Below, one piece after another: positions 18,277 through 26,386 of a stretch of DNA of 64,000 bases. A program made the position numbers and the translations under genes. This DNA comes from Amycolatopsis acidiphila (GTDB lineage Bacteria; Actinomycetota; Actinomycetes; Mycobacteriales; Pseudonocardiaceae). The notes under the pieces were generated by a model. The model was not told where the DNA came from, made no database searches, and worked only from the letters and a program-made list of their open reading frames with translations. The first letter of the stretch is position 1. Each line of letters opens with the position of its first letter. The stretch covers positions 6,758,001-6,822,000 of the forward strand of contig NZ_CP090063.1 in assembly GCF_021391495.1 (NCBI RefSeq), in the 5' to 3' direction.

Positions 18277-18312
18277 GAACGGCCGGCCTCCCGAGCGGGA
18301 GACCGGCCGTTC
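18277..18312 (-). terminator. Strong stem-loop between malic enzyme and OpuCA-type gene
   Basis: A 17-bp stem (18277-18293 with 18296-18312, one G-T mismatch) has a very short loop. It begins 21 nt after the malic enzyme stop on the minus strand and ends about 17 nt before the downstream gene's start. There is no U-tract. It may be a terminator, or it may control access to the next ribosome binding site. Confidence 0.6.
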
Positions 18313-18332
18313 CGCACAGCCTGCGCGACAGC

Positions 18333-19556
18333 CTATCCCGTGACGCCGTCTGCCACCGCCGCCTTCGCGACCGCAGCGGCGACCTCGGGGGCGACCCGCG
18401 GGTCGAGCGGGCTCGGCACGATGCGGTCCGGGCCCAGGTCGTCCTGCGCGACGGCGACGATCGCGTCCGCCGCGGCGAGCTTCATGTTCTCCGTGATCGC
18501 CCGCGCACCCGCGTCCAGGGCACCGCGGAAGACACCCGGGAAGGCCAGCACGTTGTTGATCTGGTTCGGGAAGTCACTGCGCCCGGTCGCGACGATCGCC
18601 GCGTACTTCGCCGCGACGGCCGGGTGCACCTCCGGGTCCGGGTTGGACAGCGCGAACACGATCGACTCGTCGGCCATGCTGCCCAGCAGCGACTCGTCGA
18701 TGGTCGAGCCGGACAGCCCGAGGAACACGTCGGCGCCCCGCAGCGCTTCGGCAAGGCCGCCGCGCAGCCCGGCCGCGTTCGTCGCCGCGGCGAGCTTCTC
18801 CTTGATCGGGTTCAGCCCGTCCCGCCCGGTGTGGATGATGCCCTTCGAGTCCAGCACCGTGACGTCGGCGACCCCGGCCTCCTGCAGGATCTTCGCGCAC
18901 GCGACACCCGCCGCGCCGGCGCCGGAGATCACCACGCGCTGCTGCGCGATGTCCCGGCCGAGCACCAGGTTCGCCCCGCGCAGCGCGGCGAGCGTGACGA
19001 TCGCCGTGCCGTGCTGGTCGTCGTGCATGACCGGGCAGTCCAGCGCCTCCTTGAGCTTGTCCTCCAGCTCGAAGCACCGCGGCGCGGCGACGTCCTCGAG
19101 GTTGACCGCGCCGAACGACGGGCGCAGCCGGACCAGCGTCTCGACGATCTCGTCGACGTCCGTGGTGTCGAGCACCAGCGGGATCGAGTCGAGCCCGCCG
19201 AACGTCTTGAACAGCACCGACTTGCCCTCCATGACCGGCAGCGACGCGCTCGCGCCGATGTCGCCGAGGCCCAGCACCGCGGTGCCGTCGCTGACCACGA
19301 CGACCAGCCGGTCGGCCCAGGTGTAGCGCTGGGCGAGCGAGGCGTCCTCGGCGATGGCGCGGCTCACCTTGGCCACGCCCGGGGTGTAGGCGATCGACAG
19401 GTCGCGCAACCGCGAGATCGGCCGGGCCGCGGCGACGGACAGCTTGCCGCCCTCGTGGCCCGAGAAGATCTCGCCGTCCGTCACCGGCGACGTGTCGTTG
19501 TCCTGCATCGCGTTCCCTGTCGTCTGAGCTTGAGTCGTCGTCTGAGCTTGAGTCAT
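18333..19556 (-). CDS. NAD(P)-dependent malic enzyme
   Basis: Oxidative decarboxylase converting L-malate to pyruvate, 407 residues, bacterial short form without a phosphotransacetylase domain. SIAYTPGVAKVSRAIAED near 53, VSDGTAVLGLGDIGASASLP near 88, the metal-binding CPVMHDDQHGTAIV near 155 and the nucleotide-binding VISGAGAAGVACAKIL near 190 are all present. The first 12 residues repeat the TQAQTT sequence because of an 18-bp tandem duplication at the very 5' end. The ATG at residue 17 (MQDND) would avoid this and is an alternative start. For ATG 19556, GGGAGGG lies about 10 nt upstream. With kgd nearby it forms a C4-acid metabolism group, though the genes are not an operon. Confidence 0.94.
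   Translation of the reverse strand: MTQAQTTTQAQTTGNAMQDNDTSPVTDGEIFSGHEGGKLSVAAARPISRLRDLSIAYTPGVAKVSRAIAEDASLAQRYTWADRLVVVVSDGTAVLGLGDIGASASLPVMEGKSVLFKTFGGLDSIPLVLDTTDVDEIVETLVRLRPSFGAVNLEDVAAPRCFELEDKLKEALDCPVMHDDQHGTAIVTLAALRGANLVLGRDIAQQRVVISGAGAAGVACAKILQEAGVADVTVLDSKGIIHTGRDGLNPIKEKLAAATNAAGLRGGLAEALRGADVFLGLSGSTIDESLLGSMADESIVFALSNPDPEVHPAVAAKYAAIVATGRSDFPNQINNVLAFPGVFRGALDAGARAITENMKLAAADAIVAVAQDDLGPDRIVPSPLDPRVAPEVAAAVAKAAVADGVTG
19519..19554. repeat. 18-bp perfect tandem duplication
   Basis: Positions 19519-19536 and 19537-19554 are identical. The copies lie inside the 5' end of the malic enzyme reading frame and add six residues in frame. Confidence 0.9.
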
Positions 19557-19912
19557 TGTCGGAATCCCTCCCGGGACTGCGAGCGGGGGCGGCCACGGGC
19601 CATCCCCGATTCCCCAGTGTGAACTGGCTCCTGCTGCTCGGCAGCCCGGCGCGGTGGCGCCGCCTACCGGCCAGGCGTCCGGTTCGGCCGTCCCAGCCCT
19701 TGGTGAGGCGACGGCCGCGGACGCGGCGGTTCTCCCAGTCTGACAGGCCCACCCCGGGCAGTGGTGGGGAGGTGCGTTTCACATCACAAAAACGCTGGTC
19801 AACAGGGGTATAACAAGACGTCCGTCCGGCTTGGTACGGCATTCGCTACGGCCGGCCACTTCCCCACCACCGCCTCAACCGAAACGCTTCGCGTTGCCGC
19901 TACATTCGGGGC
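19557..19912. other. Divergent intergenic region, malic enzyme / epimerase
   Basis: About 355 nt without a supported gene. The part near 19780-19830 is AT-richer than its surroundings and probably holds the malic enzyme promoter. The epimerase -10 box is at 19901. Confidence 0.5.
19901..19906 (+). promoter_or_regulatory. -10 box TACATT, leaderless start of epimerase gene
   Basis: TACATT lies 6 nt before the ATG at 19913. No ribosome binding site fits between them. Confidence 0.6.
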
Positions 19913-20512
19913 ATGAAGGTTCGTGAGCTGGCCGTCCGGGACGCCTACGAGTTCACCCCGCAGCAGTTTCCCGACCATCGCGGCCTGTTCGTCGCGCCCT
20001 TCCAGGAAACGGCGCTGGTCGAGGCGGTCGGGCACCGGCTGCGGCTGGCCCAGACCAACCACAGCGTGTCCCGGCGCGGCACGATCCGCGGCGTGCACTT
20101 CGCCGACACCCCGCCCGGCCAGGCGAAGTACGTGTACTGCCCGAGCGGTGCGCTGCTGGACGTGATCGTCGACCTGCGCGTGGGCTCGCCCACGTTCGGC
20201 CGGTGGGACGCCGTACGGCTCGACTCGGTCGAGTTCCGCGCCGTCTACCTCGCCGAAGGCCTCGGGCACGCGTTCGTCGCGCTCGAGGAGAACACCGCGA
20301 TGGCGTATCTGTGCTCCACCGGCTACAACCCGGGCGGCGAGCACGGCATCACCCCGCTCGACCCCGAGCTCGGCCTGCCGTGGCCGGCGGACCTGCCGCC
20401 CATCTTGTCCGAAAAGGACACTGCGGCGCCCACGCTGGCCCAGGCGCGCGAGGCAGGCCTCCTGCCCGGCTACGAGGCCTGCCAGGCGCACTACGCCACG
20501 CTCAGGGAATAA
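19913..20512 (+). CDS. dTDP-4-dehydrorhamnose 3,5-epimerase family protein
   Basis: An RmlC-type cupin epimerase of 199 residues that acts on dTDP-4-keto-6-deoxyhexoses. The conserved catalytic region RRGTIRGVHF (His near 62) follows QTNHSVS, and the second catalytic element is in VDLRVGSPTFGRW. Family members make either dTDP-rhamnose precursors for the cell envelope or deoxysugars for natural products. No other dTDP-sugar gene (RmlA, B or D) is in the window, so the pathway cannot be fixed. The C-terminus YEACQAHYATLRE is a plausible full end. Confidence 0.88.
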   Translation: MKVRELAVRDAYEFTPQQFPDHRGLFVAPFQETALVEAVGHRLRLAQTNHSVSRRGTIRGVHFADTPPGQAKYVYCPSGALLDVIVDLRVGSPTFGRWDAVRLDSVEFRAVYLAEGLGHAFVALEENTAMAYLCSTGYNPGGEHGITPLDPELGLPWPADLPPILSEKDTAAPTLAQAREAGLLPGYEACQAHYATLRE

Positions 20513-20564
20513 CCAGGGGCCTTCCCGATACCGGCCGAGGGCAATCGACGAAAAGCTCGACGCC

Positions 20565-21188
20565 ATGACGTTCCTCGCCCTCGCCACGGCCGGCCTGACC
20601 GCACTGACGCTCGCCCCGGCGCCGCCCGCCCAGTTCGACTTCAGCGACTGCCCGTCGCTGCCCGCCGCAGCCGACCCCGCCGAATGGCGGTGTGAAGTCC
20701 TTGTGTCACAGGCGAAAATCTCCTTCGGCCGGATCGGCGACCTGGACCTGGGCACGATGCGGCTCACGTTCGCCGAGGGCACGCTCGACGGCGAGTACGC
20801 ACAGGCCTTCGGTGCCCTGCGCGACGAACCGACCCGCCTGCCCGGCCTTCCCGGCACCTCGGTCCGCCTGCGGTACGCGGGCTATTCGGACTTCCAGTCG
20901 AGCGATCAGCGCAAAGGCGCAATCGACCTGACCGCCGCAATCGAGGGCCCGCTGCTCCATCCCGGTTGTGCGAGCACGCCGATCCACTCCGTGCTGCAGG
21001 CCGACGGCCCCACGGAGGTCATCTCCACCGGCCCGCTCACGCTGAAGTTCAGCACGACGGACAACCAGCTCACCTTCCCCGCGACGACGGGATGCGGACC
21101 GCTGGGACCACTCCTCGACCATCGCCTCGGCCTGCCGTCGGCGGCCTCGTACGAGCAGACCAGCTACGTCCGACTCCGGTCCTACTGA
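20565..21188 (+). CDS. Small secreted protein of unknown function
   Basis: A 207-residue protein with a short hydrophobic start (FLALATAGLTALTLAP) consistent with a signal peptide. No domain is recognised. Four cysteines (in DCPSLP, WRCEV, PGCAST and TGCGPL) could form two disulfides in an exported protein. There is no lipobox. The 3' end overlaps the convergent thioesterase gene by 7 nt. ATG 20565 has no clear ribosome binding site. Confidence 0.65.
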   Translation: MTFLALATAGLTALTLAPAPPAQFDFSDCPSLPAAADPAEWRCEVLVSQAKISFGRIGDLDLGTMRLTFAEGTLDGEYAQAFGALRDEPTRLPGLPGTSVRLRYAGYSDFQSSDQRKGAIDLTAAIEGPLLHPGCASTPIHSVLQADGPTEVISTGPLTLKFSTTDNQLTFPATTGCGPLGPLLDHRLGLPSAASYEQTSYVRLRSY

Positions 21189-21652
21189 CCCTTCTTCCGG
21201 GTGACCCAGATGGTGATCGTCGCCGTCACCACGGGCTTCCCGTGCTTGTCGCTGACCGTGACCGGCACGGGGAGCTCGAACCCGGCGTCCCCGAACTCCG
21301 GGATCTCCGGCAGCTCCGCGACCGCCCGCAGGCTCGTCTCCGCCTTCGCCACGTACGCCACCGTCATGCCCTTCGGCAGCCAGCGGTGGGTGTCCGGCAC
21401 GGTCGCCTCGGCGAGCATGCCCATGGCGATCTCGGCGAGATTGCACGCCGCGATCGCGTGAAAGGTCCCGATGTGGTTGCGCACACCCCACCATTTCGGC
21501 GCGGTCACCGCGCAGTGCCCGGGCCGCAGCTCGCGCACGGCCGGCAGCACCGTCCGGAAATAGGGCGCACGCAGCGAAACCGCGGCCGAGAACAGTCGCT
21601 TCCCGCCGGGCAGCCCGGCGAGCTTCGACCACATCGCGAGGGTCTGGGTCAT
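21182..21652 (-). CDS. DUF4442 hotdog-fold thioesterase-like protein
   Basis: A 156-residue hotdog-fold protein resembling DUF4442/PaaI-type acyl-CoA thioesterases. Conserved features are WWGVRNHIGTFHAIAACNLAE (split around residue 58-78), an Asn-Glu-type catalytic region, and the strand pair TVAYVAKAETSL and KPVVTATITIWVTRK. ATG 21652 has AAGGAG at 6 nt; the frame continues upstream into the divergent phosphatase gene and was cut there. A palindrome at 21666-21677 lies just ahead of its ribosome binding site and may control it. Substrate unknown, probably a fatty acyl-CoA. Confidence 0.85.
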   Translation of the reverse strand: MTQTLAMWSKLAGLPGGKRLFSAAVSLRAPYFRTVLPAVRELRPGHCAVTAPKWWGVRNHIGTFHAIAACNLAEIAMGMLAEATVPDTHRWLPKGMTVAYVAKAETSLRAVAELPEIPEFGDAGFELPVPVTVSDKHGKPVVTATITIWVTRKKGQ

Positions 21653-21664
21653 CAGCACTCCTTT

Positions 21665-21678
21665 ATTACTGGCCAGTA
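21665..21678. promoter_or_regulatory. Palindromic operator candidate TACTGGCCAGTA
   Basis: A perfect 12-bp palindrome at 21666-21677, nearly extended to 14 bp, lies in the 45-nt gap between the divergent thioesterase and phosphatase starts. Its form resembles TetR-family operators. No regulator gene is adjacent. Confidence 0.5.
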
Positions 21679-21697
21679 GCAAAGCAGAGGGGTTGCT

Positions 21698-22291
21698 ATG
21701 TTCGCAACCGTGGATCACGAGCTCTTCCTCCTCCGGCACGGCCAGACCGAGTGGTCGGTGAACGGCCGGCACACCGGACGCACGGATATCCCGCTCACCG
21801 CGGCCGGCGAGAACCAGGCCAGGGCCGCCGGGCTGACGCTGAGCAGCCTGCGCAAAGGCCCCGCGCTGGTGGTGAGCAGTCCGCGGCAGCGCGCGGTCCG
21901 CACCGCCGAACTGGCGGGCCTCGTCGTCAACGAGACCACCGAGGACCTCGCCGAGTGGGACTACGGCGAGTACGAGGGCGTCACGACAGCGGAGATCCGC
22001 GAGACGGTGCCGGACTGGACGGTGTGGCAGGGGCCGCTCCCGGGCGGGGAAACCGCCGCACAGGTCGCCGCCAGAGCCGATAGGCTCCTCGAACGGGTGC
22101 GCGCCGCACTCGCCGACGCCGAGGTCATCCTCGTCGGGCACGGGCACTTCAGCCGGGTCCTCGTGGCCCGCTGGCTGGGCCTGCCCGCCACCGCCGGAGT
22201 CCACTTCGGACTCGACCCGGCCGGGGTCTCGGTGCTGGGCGACGAGCGGGGCGAGCCCAAGATCGAGCACCTCAACATCCCGCCGTCGTAG
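21698..22291 (+). CDS. Histidine phosphatase family protein (Rv3214-like)
   Basis: A 197-residue histidine phosphatase superfamily enzyme. The catalytic LLRHGQTEWS motif has His at residue 14. SSPRQRAVRTAELAG and EWDYGEYEG follow, and the second catalytic His is in VILVGHGHFSRV. Its position before a GNAT gene, a lipid kinase and whiB1 matches M. tuberculosis Rv3214 (annotated Gpm2/EntD), which by my recollection is a phosphatase rather than a mutase. ATG 21698 has AGAGGGG upstream. It is followed after 11 nt by the acetyltransferase gene, so the two are probably one operon. Confidence 0.9.
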   Translation: MFATVDHELFLLRHGQTEWSVNGRHTGRTDIPLTAAGENQARAAGLTLSSLRKGPALVVSSPRQRAVRTAELAGLVVNETTEDLAEWDYGEYEGVTTAEIRETVPDWTVWQGPLPGGETAAQVAARADRLLERVRAALADAEVILVGHGHFSRVLVARWLGLPATAGVHFGLDPAGVSVLGDERGEPKIEHLNIPPS

Positions 22292-22302
22292 AGAGGGTTC
22301 CC

Positions 22303-22785
22303 TTGGCCGACACCCGCATCCGCCGCGTCCGTGAGTCCGATGTGGACAGCCTCGTGCAGCTCGTGCACGACCTCGCCGCCTACGAGAAGGCGCCGGCGGA
22401 GTGCCGCCTGACCGCGGAGAAGCTGCGGGTCGCGCTGTTCGGCGACTCGCCCGCGGTGTTCGGTCACGTCGCCGAGGAGGACGGGCGGATCGTGGGCTTC
22501 GCGATCTGGTTCCTCAACTTCTCCACCTGGCGCGGCGTGCACGGGATCTACCTGGAGGACCTCTACGTCCGGCCGGAGCTGCGCGGCTCGGGTCTCGGGA
22601 AGGCCCTGCTGGCGACGCTGGCGAAGGAGTGCGTCGACCAGGGCTACCAGCGACTGGAGTGGTCGGTGCTCGACTGGAACCCGGCCACGGGCTTCTACAA
22701 GTCCCTGGGCGCGCTCCCGATGGATGAGTGGACCGTCTACCGCCTCACCGACACCGCCCTCGACAAACTGGCGAAAACCGTCTAG
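22303..22785 (+). CDS. GNAT N-acetyltransferase, diamine acetyltransferase-like
   Basis: A 160-residue GNAT enzyme similar to the spermidine/spermine or thialysine acetyltransferase group. The diagnostic features are ESDVDSLVQLVHDLAAYE near the N-terminus, FSTWRGVHGIYLEDLYV, and the acetyl-CoA loop RPELRGSGLGKALL near residue 90-102, then WSVLDWNPATGFYKSLGA. The start is TTG 22303 with AGAGGG 5 nt upstream. It is translationally close to the preceding phosphatase. The syntenic gene in M. tuberculosis is Rv3216. Confidence 0.9.
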   Translation: MADTRIRRVRESDVDSLVQLVHDLAAYEKAPAECRLTAEKLRVALFGDSPAVFGHVAEEDGRIVGFAIWFLNFSTWRGVHGIYLEDLYVRPELRGSGLGKALLATLAKECVDQGYQRLEWSVLDWNPATGFYKSLGALPMDEWTVYRLTDTALDKLAKTV

Positions 22786-22806
22786 AGACCGGTTGCGGAT
22801 CGCGGC

Positions 22807-22812
22807 TAGGGT
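22807..22812 (+). promoter_or_regulatory. -10 box TAGGGT, leaderless start
   Basis: TAGGGT lies 7 nt before the ATG at 22820; no Shine-Dalgarno sequence is visible. Confidence 0.55.
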
Positions 22813-22819
22813 CGTGGGA

Positions 22820-23917
22820 ATGCCAGGGCCGACCGCAGGAAGCGCCGCACCCGTGGGCAGGGCCCGCACGCTCGCTCAGGTGTACCGGCACTTCGGCGAG
22901 GTCGACGCCGCCGGCACGTCGCCGCTGTACGAGCGCGTCGCCGTCGCCCTGAGTGAGTCCGACGAGGCGCTGCGCGCCATCGAGGGGGCGCCGGCGCGCA
23001 AGCGGCATCCCACGGTGATCCTCGCCGCGCTGCACGACCTCGCCCTCGCCGGACGCGCCCCGGCGCTCGCCGCGGCCTACGCCGCTGCGGACGGCGACGC
23101 TGCCGCTCGCGCGGCGGTCGACACGCTGCTGCGAATGACCGACTCGGTCGTGGCCGTCGCCGTGCGCCGGCCGCCGCGGGCCAACGAGACGGGACGCGGC
23201 GCGGTGCTGTACCCGGCCATTGCCGAGGCGGCGCGCCGGGTGGACGCGAACGCCGTCGGGCTGATCGACGTGGGCTGTTCGGCCGGGCTCAACCTCAATG
23301 TCGATCGCATCGGCATCACCTACGGCAACGGACAATCGCTGGGCGACCCGTCCTCTCCGGTGCAGCTGTCGTCTTCGATCGTGGGAGACCGGCCCGTCCC
23401 GACGCGGGCGATGCCCGAGGTGGTCGCCCGGGTCGGCATCGACCTCGATCCGGTCGACGTGACCGACGCGGACGATGCCCGGTGGTTGCGCGCCTGCCTG
23501 TGCCCGGATCAGCCGGAGCGGGTCGCGAGGCTCGAAGCGGAGATGGCGTTGGCGGTGACGGCCCCTCCGCTGCTGCTGCGAGGCGACGCCGTCGAGGTGC
23601 TGCCCGACGCCTTCGCCCGGGTGCCCCCGGACGCGCTGCCTGTCGTCACCACGACGTGGGCGCTGTCGCACCTCCCACTCGAGAGGCGCCTGCGCTTCCT
23701 GCACCGCCTCGACGAAGCGGCGCTCGGCCGGGCGGTGGCGTGGGTGTCAGCGGAGGGGGTCGGAGTCGCGCCGGCGATCCCGACACTCGGCGATCGCCGC
23801 GCCTCCGGCCACAGCACCATCGGCCTGGCGGTGTTCGACGGCCCGGTCCTGCGCGCCGAGGCCATCGGCCGCTGCTGGTCGCGGGGCCGGTTGCTGGCGT
23901 GGCTGGCGGACTCCTAG
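22820..23917 (+). CDS. DUF2332 family protein
   Basis: A 365-residue protein of the DUF2332 family. ARTLAQVYRHFGEVDAAGTSP at the start, RRPPRANETGRGAVLYPA, and VGLIDVGCSAGLNLNVDR are typical. The last motif resembles the SAM-binding loop of Rossmann methyltransferases, but no activity is established for the family. ATG 22820 fits a leaderless start. This gene is not part of the M. tuberculosis order around it as I recall it, so it is probably an insertion. Confidence 0.85.
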   Translation: MPGPTAGSAAPVGRARTLAQVYRHFGEVDAAGTSPLYERVAVALSESDEALRAIEGAPARKRHPTVILAALHDLALAGRAPALAAAYAAADGDAAARAAVDTLLRMTDSVVAVAVRRPPRANETGRGAVLYPAIAEAARRVDANAVGLIDVGCSAGLNLNVDRIGITYGNGQSLGDPSSPVQLSSSIVGDRPVPTRAMPEVVARVGIDLDPVDVTDADDARWLRACLCPDQPERVARLEAEMALAVTAPPLLLRGDAVEVLPDAFARVPPDALPVVTTTWALSHLPLERRLRFLHRLDEAALGRAVAWVSAEGVGVAPAIPTLGDRRASGHSTIGLAVFDGPVLRAEAIGRCWSRGRLLAWLADS

Positions 23918-23940
23918 TGCCCCGTCCACGACCGCGAGGG

Positions 23941-24420
23941 CTAGTTCCGCTCCTTCTTCTCGCGCTCGGCGGCGCGGCCCTCCAGGCCGCCCCGCTCGGC
24001 AGCCTCCTCCTCGCTCTCCCCGGGCTGCTGCCCGAGCGCCCACGCCCGTGACGGCTGCCGGAACAGCAGCACCAGGATCAGCAGCCCGAGCAAGATGGTC
24101 GGCACCCCGGGCCCCGGCAGGCCGGACGGGCCGGCGAGGTACCAGCCCACGCCCGCGGTGAGCAGCGCCGTCACCACCCCCGGCGAGCGCGCCCAGGTGT
24201 GCCCCATCGCGAGCGCGGCGGCGCAGCCGAGCACGGCCAGCGCGAACACGACGTAGAACCCCGCCTCGGCGAGGACGTTGTTGCGGGGCGCGTCGGAGTT
24301 GCCGGAGGCGGCCGGCAGCACGATGCCGAACACCAGCAGACCCAGGCCCGGCAGCGCGGTCACGGCCCCGGCGAGCCGGACCTCGCGCGGCGCCGGAGCG
24401 ATCTTGTCTGCGATCGACAC
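23941..24420 (-). CDS. Small integral membrane protein (Rv3217c-like)
   Basis: A protein of about 159 residues with four hydrophobic segments: AVTALPGLGLLVFGIVLP, AGFYVVFALAVLGCAAALAMG, VVTALLTAGVGWYLAG and PTILLGLLILVLLF. The tail is charged, with EEEAAERGG and EREKKERN. Its place next to the lipid kinase and whiB1 matches M. tuberculosis Rv3217c. The start is uncertain: GTG 24420 gives a clean N-terminus (VSIADKIAP) with GGAAGG about 10 nt upstream; GTG 24465 has TACGAT 5 nt upstream and would be leaderless. No function is known. Confidence 0.75.
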   Translation of the reverse strand: MSIADKIAPAPREVRLAGAVTALPGLGLLVFGIVLPAASGNSDAPRNNVLAEAGFYVVFALAVLGCAAALAMGHTWARSPGVVTALLTAGVGWYLAGPSGLPGPGVPTILLGLLILVLLFRQPSRAWALGQQPGESEEEAAERGGLEGRAAEREKKERN

Positions 24421-24671
24421 GGGGAAAACGCCTTCCACCTGCGGTCGGTGACCTTGTGTGAACACCGTCGATCGTATGCCACCCGGTCGGCCGTTTTCGA
24501 ACCGCGGCCACTCGGGTCAAGATCTGAGTGTCGTCGGCGAGCGGGCGGTCGGCCCGGGTGCACTTGTCACGACGAGCGGCGCTGTGTGAGCGATGGGAGG
24601 TCTGCCCGGCACTCGGATCTGTTCGGCGTGACTTGGCACTCCGCACCCCGCCGGTGCAGCGGCGGGTGACC

Positions 24672-24677
24672 TACCCT
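24672..24677 (+). promoter_or_regulatory. -10 box TACCCT, leaderless start of lipid kinase gene
   Basis: TACCCT lies 6 nt before the GTG at 24684, with no room for a ribosome binding site. Confidence 0.6.
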
Positions 24678-24683
24678 GCGGAT

Positions 24684-25598
24684 GTGCGCGCGATCCTCGT
24701 CGTCAACCCTCAGGCCACCTCCACCACGGCTGGTGGCCGTGACGTGCTGGCTCACGCACTGGCGAGCCAGGTGAAGCTCGAGGTGGTCGAGACCGACTAC
24801 CGCGGGCACGCCCTCGCCGTGGCGCGGGGCGCGGCGCGGGAGGGCATCGACCTGGTCGTCGCGCACGGCGGCGACGGCACCGTCAACGAGGTCGTGAACG
24901 GCCTGCTCGAGGACGGTCCCGGCGATCTGCCGGCGCTCGGGGTCGTCCCCGGCGGCTCGGCGAACGTGTTCGCGCGTGCCCTGGGCATCTCTCGCGATCC
25001 GATGGAGGCCACCCACCAGCTGCTGCGCGCCATCGAAGGCGGGCAGAGCCGGTCGGTGGGGCTGGGCAGGGCCGGCGACCGCTGGTTCACCTTCAACGCG
25101 GGCCTCGGCTGGGACGCCGACGTGGTCGCGGCCGTTGCCGACCGGCGGGGCAAGCAGACGAACGCCCTGCTCTACATGCGCTCCGCGGTCACCTGCTACT
25201 TCCGCCCGCCCCGCGGGAAGGAGCCGCTGACGCTGCACGTGCCCGGCGAGAAGCCGGTCGAGGTGCGCACCGCGTTCGTCTCGAACACCGATCCCTGGAG
25301 CTACCTCGGCCCGCGCCCGGTGCACCTGAACACCGGCACGTCGTTCGACACCGGGCTGGGCCTGTTCGCGCTGCGCGGTCTCGGGCTGCCGACCGTCTAC
25401 CGGCACGTGCGGCAGGCGCTGCGGGCGGAGGCGAAACAACGAGGCAGGCGGCTGGTGCGGTACGACGACCTGCCGAGCCTGCGGGTGGACGCGCCGCACC
25501 CGGTAAACTTCCAGGTGGATGGAGATCCCGTGGGCCAGCGGACGCGGGTCGAGTTCACCAGCGTCCCACATGCGCTGACCGTGCTGGTCGGCGGGTGA
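24684..25598 (+). CDS. Diacylglycerol kinase / sphingosine kinase-like lipid kinase
   Basis: A 304-residue YegS/DagK-family lipid kinase. VNPQATSTTAGG is the N-terminal motif. The nucleotide-binding VVAHGGDGTVNEVVNGL lies near residue 63. The catalytic-core VVPGGSANVFARALG lies near 92, and FNAGLGWDAD near 140. The syntenic gene in M. tuberculosis is Rv3218, next to whiB1. The GTG at 24684 is favoured because the upstream reading frame lacks conserved sequence and a -10 box is placed for leaderless transcription. It probably phosphorylates diacylglycerol or a related lipid at the inner membrane. Confidence 0.92.
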   Translation: MRAILVVNPQATSTTAGGRDVLAHALASQVKLEVVETDYRGHALAVARGAAREGIDLVVAHGGDGTVNEVVNGLLEDGPGDLPALGVVPGGSANVFARALGISRDPMEATHQLLRAIEGGQSRSVGLGRAGDRWFTFNAGLGWDADVVAAVADRRGKQTNALLYMRSAVTCYFRPPRGKEPLTLHVPGEKPVEVRTAFVSNTDPWSYLGPRPVHLNTGTSFDTGLGLFALRGLGLPTVYRHVRQALRAEAKQRGRRLVRYDDLPSLRVDAPHPVNFQVDGDPVGQRTRVEFTSVPHALTVLVGG

Positions 25599-25851
25599 GC
25601 GCACGGAGGGGCTCGAAAAGTGATCGTGCGCGGCAAAGTGCAAGTTGCCGTTCATCGACGCCAACGCCCCGCTCACCGCACGGTCCTTCCCCCGGGAAGG
25701 ACGTTTCGGAGAGAAACCGCAGGTCAGCGGCGTCGCCCGACCAGGTGAGCTGACTCACCGATCTCCAGAAAACCCTTGTCGAAAGCGGTGCTTCGTGAAA
25801 GCATTCACAAGCACCCAAAAACACGACCGCCATGACGACTGTGGCGCAATT

Positions 25852-25857
25852 ACACTG
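25852..25857 (+). promoter_or_regulatory. -10 box TACACT of whiB1
   Basis: TACACT sits 25 nt ahead of the whiB1 ATG, allowing a leader of about 19 nt that includes AAGGAG. No good -35 is seen, as is common for regulated actinobacterial promoters. Confidence 0.5.
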
Positions 25858-25882
25858 CGCCCATTAGAAGGAGCTCACAGAC

Positions 25883-26137
25883 ATGGACTGGCGCCACGAC
25901 GCGGCCTGCCGAGACGAGGACCCGGAGCTGTTCTTCCCGGTGGGAAACAGCGGTCCCGCTCTGCTTCAGGTCGCCGAGGCGAAGGCCGTATGCCACCGCT
26001 GCACCGTCGCTTCCGACTGCCTGGCCTGGGCTTTGGCCAGCGGGCAGGACGCCGGCGTGTGGGGCGGTATGAGCGAGGACGAGCGTCGCGCCCTCAAGCG
26101 CCGCCGCGCTCACATTGGCACGCGTAGCAACGCCTGA
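25883..26137 (+). CDS. whiB1: WhiB1-type iron-sulfur transcription factor
   Basis: An 84-residue Wbl protein. Cysteines at 9, 37, 40 and 46 can ligate a [4Fe-4S] cluster; the G(V)WGG turn follows and the C-terminus is basic (RRALKRRRAH). MDWRHDAACRDEDPELFFPV and GNSGPALLQ are diagnostic of WhiB1/WblE, which in mycobacteria is an essential, nitric-oxide-sensitive regulator binding the primary sigma factor. ATG 25883 has AAGGAG upstream. A strong terminator follows. The order lipid kinase, whiB1, pdtaS on the opposite strand is conserved. Confidence 0.97.
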   Translation: MDWRHDAACRDEDPELFFPVGNSGPALLQVAEAKAVCHRCTVASDCLAWALASGQDAGVWGGMSEDERRALKRRRAHIGTRSNA

Positions 26138-26227
26138 ACCAAACGATACGGCGAGGCTTCGCGGACCCCTGCACCGGGTCCCGCAGGAAGCCCGCACCGG
26201 ACTCTCGAGTCCACCACCGAACGTCTT

Positions 26228-26263
26228 AAGGGCCGGTACCAGCTATTTAGGTACCGGCCCTTT
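26228..26263 (+). terminator. Intrinsic terminator of whiB1
   Basis: A 13-bp perfect stem 26228-26240/26250-26263 carries A and T runs at its base, so it can also serve the convergent pdtaS transcript. Confidence 0.9.
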
Positions 26264-26386
26264 GACGTGTCCGGGGTTCGGTGCTTGGTAGGGGGTCACT
26301 CGAACTCGCCGTTCTGCGTGCCCCCGCCGCCGTCGACGCTGCCCGCTGCCCGGCCCGGCCACCGCGCCCGTGCAGCCCGCGTGGAC

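Noticed and set aside
25841..25858. CRP/GlxR site upstream of whiB1
   Set aside because: TGTGG...TACACT resembles one loosely, but the half-sites do not form a consistent inverted repeat.
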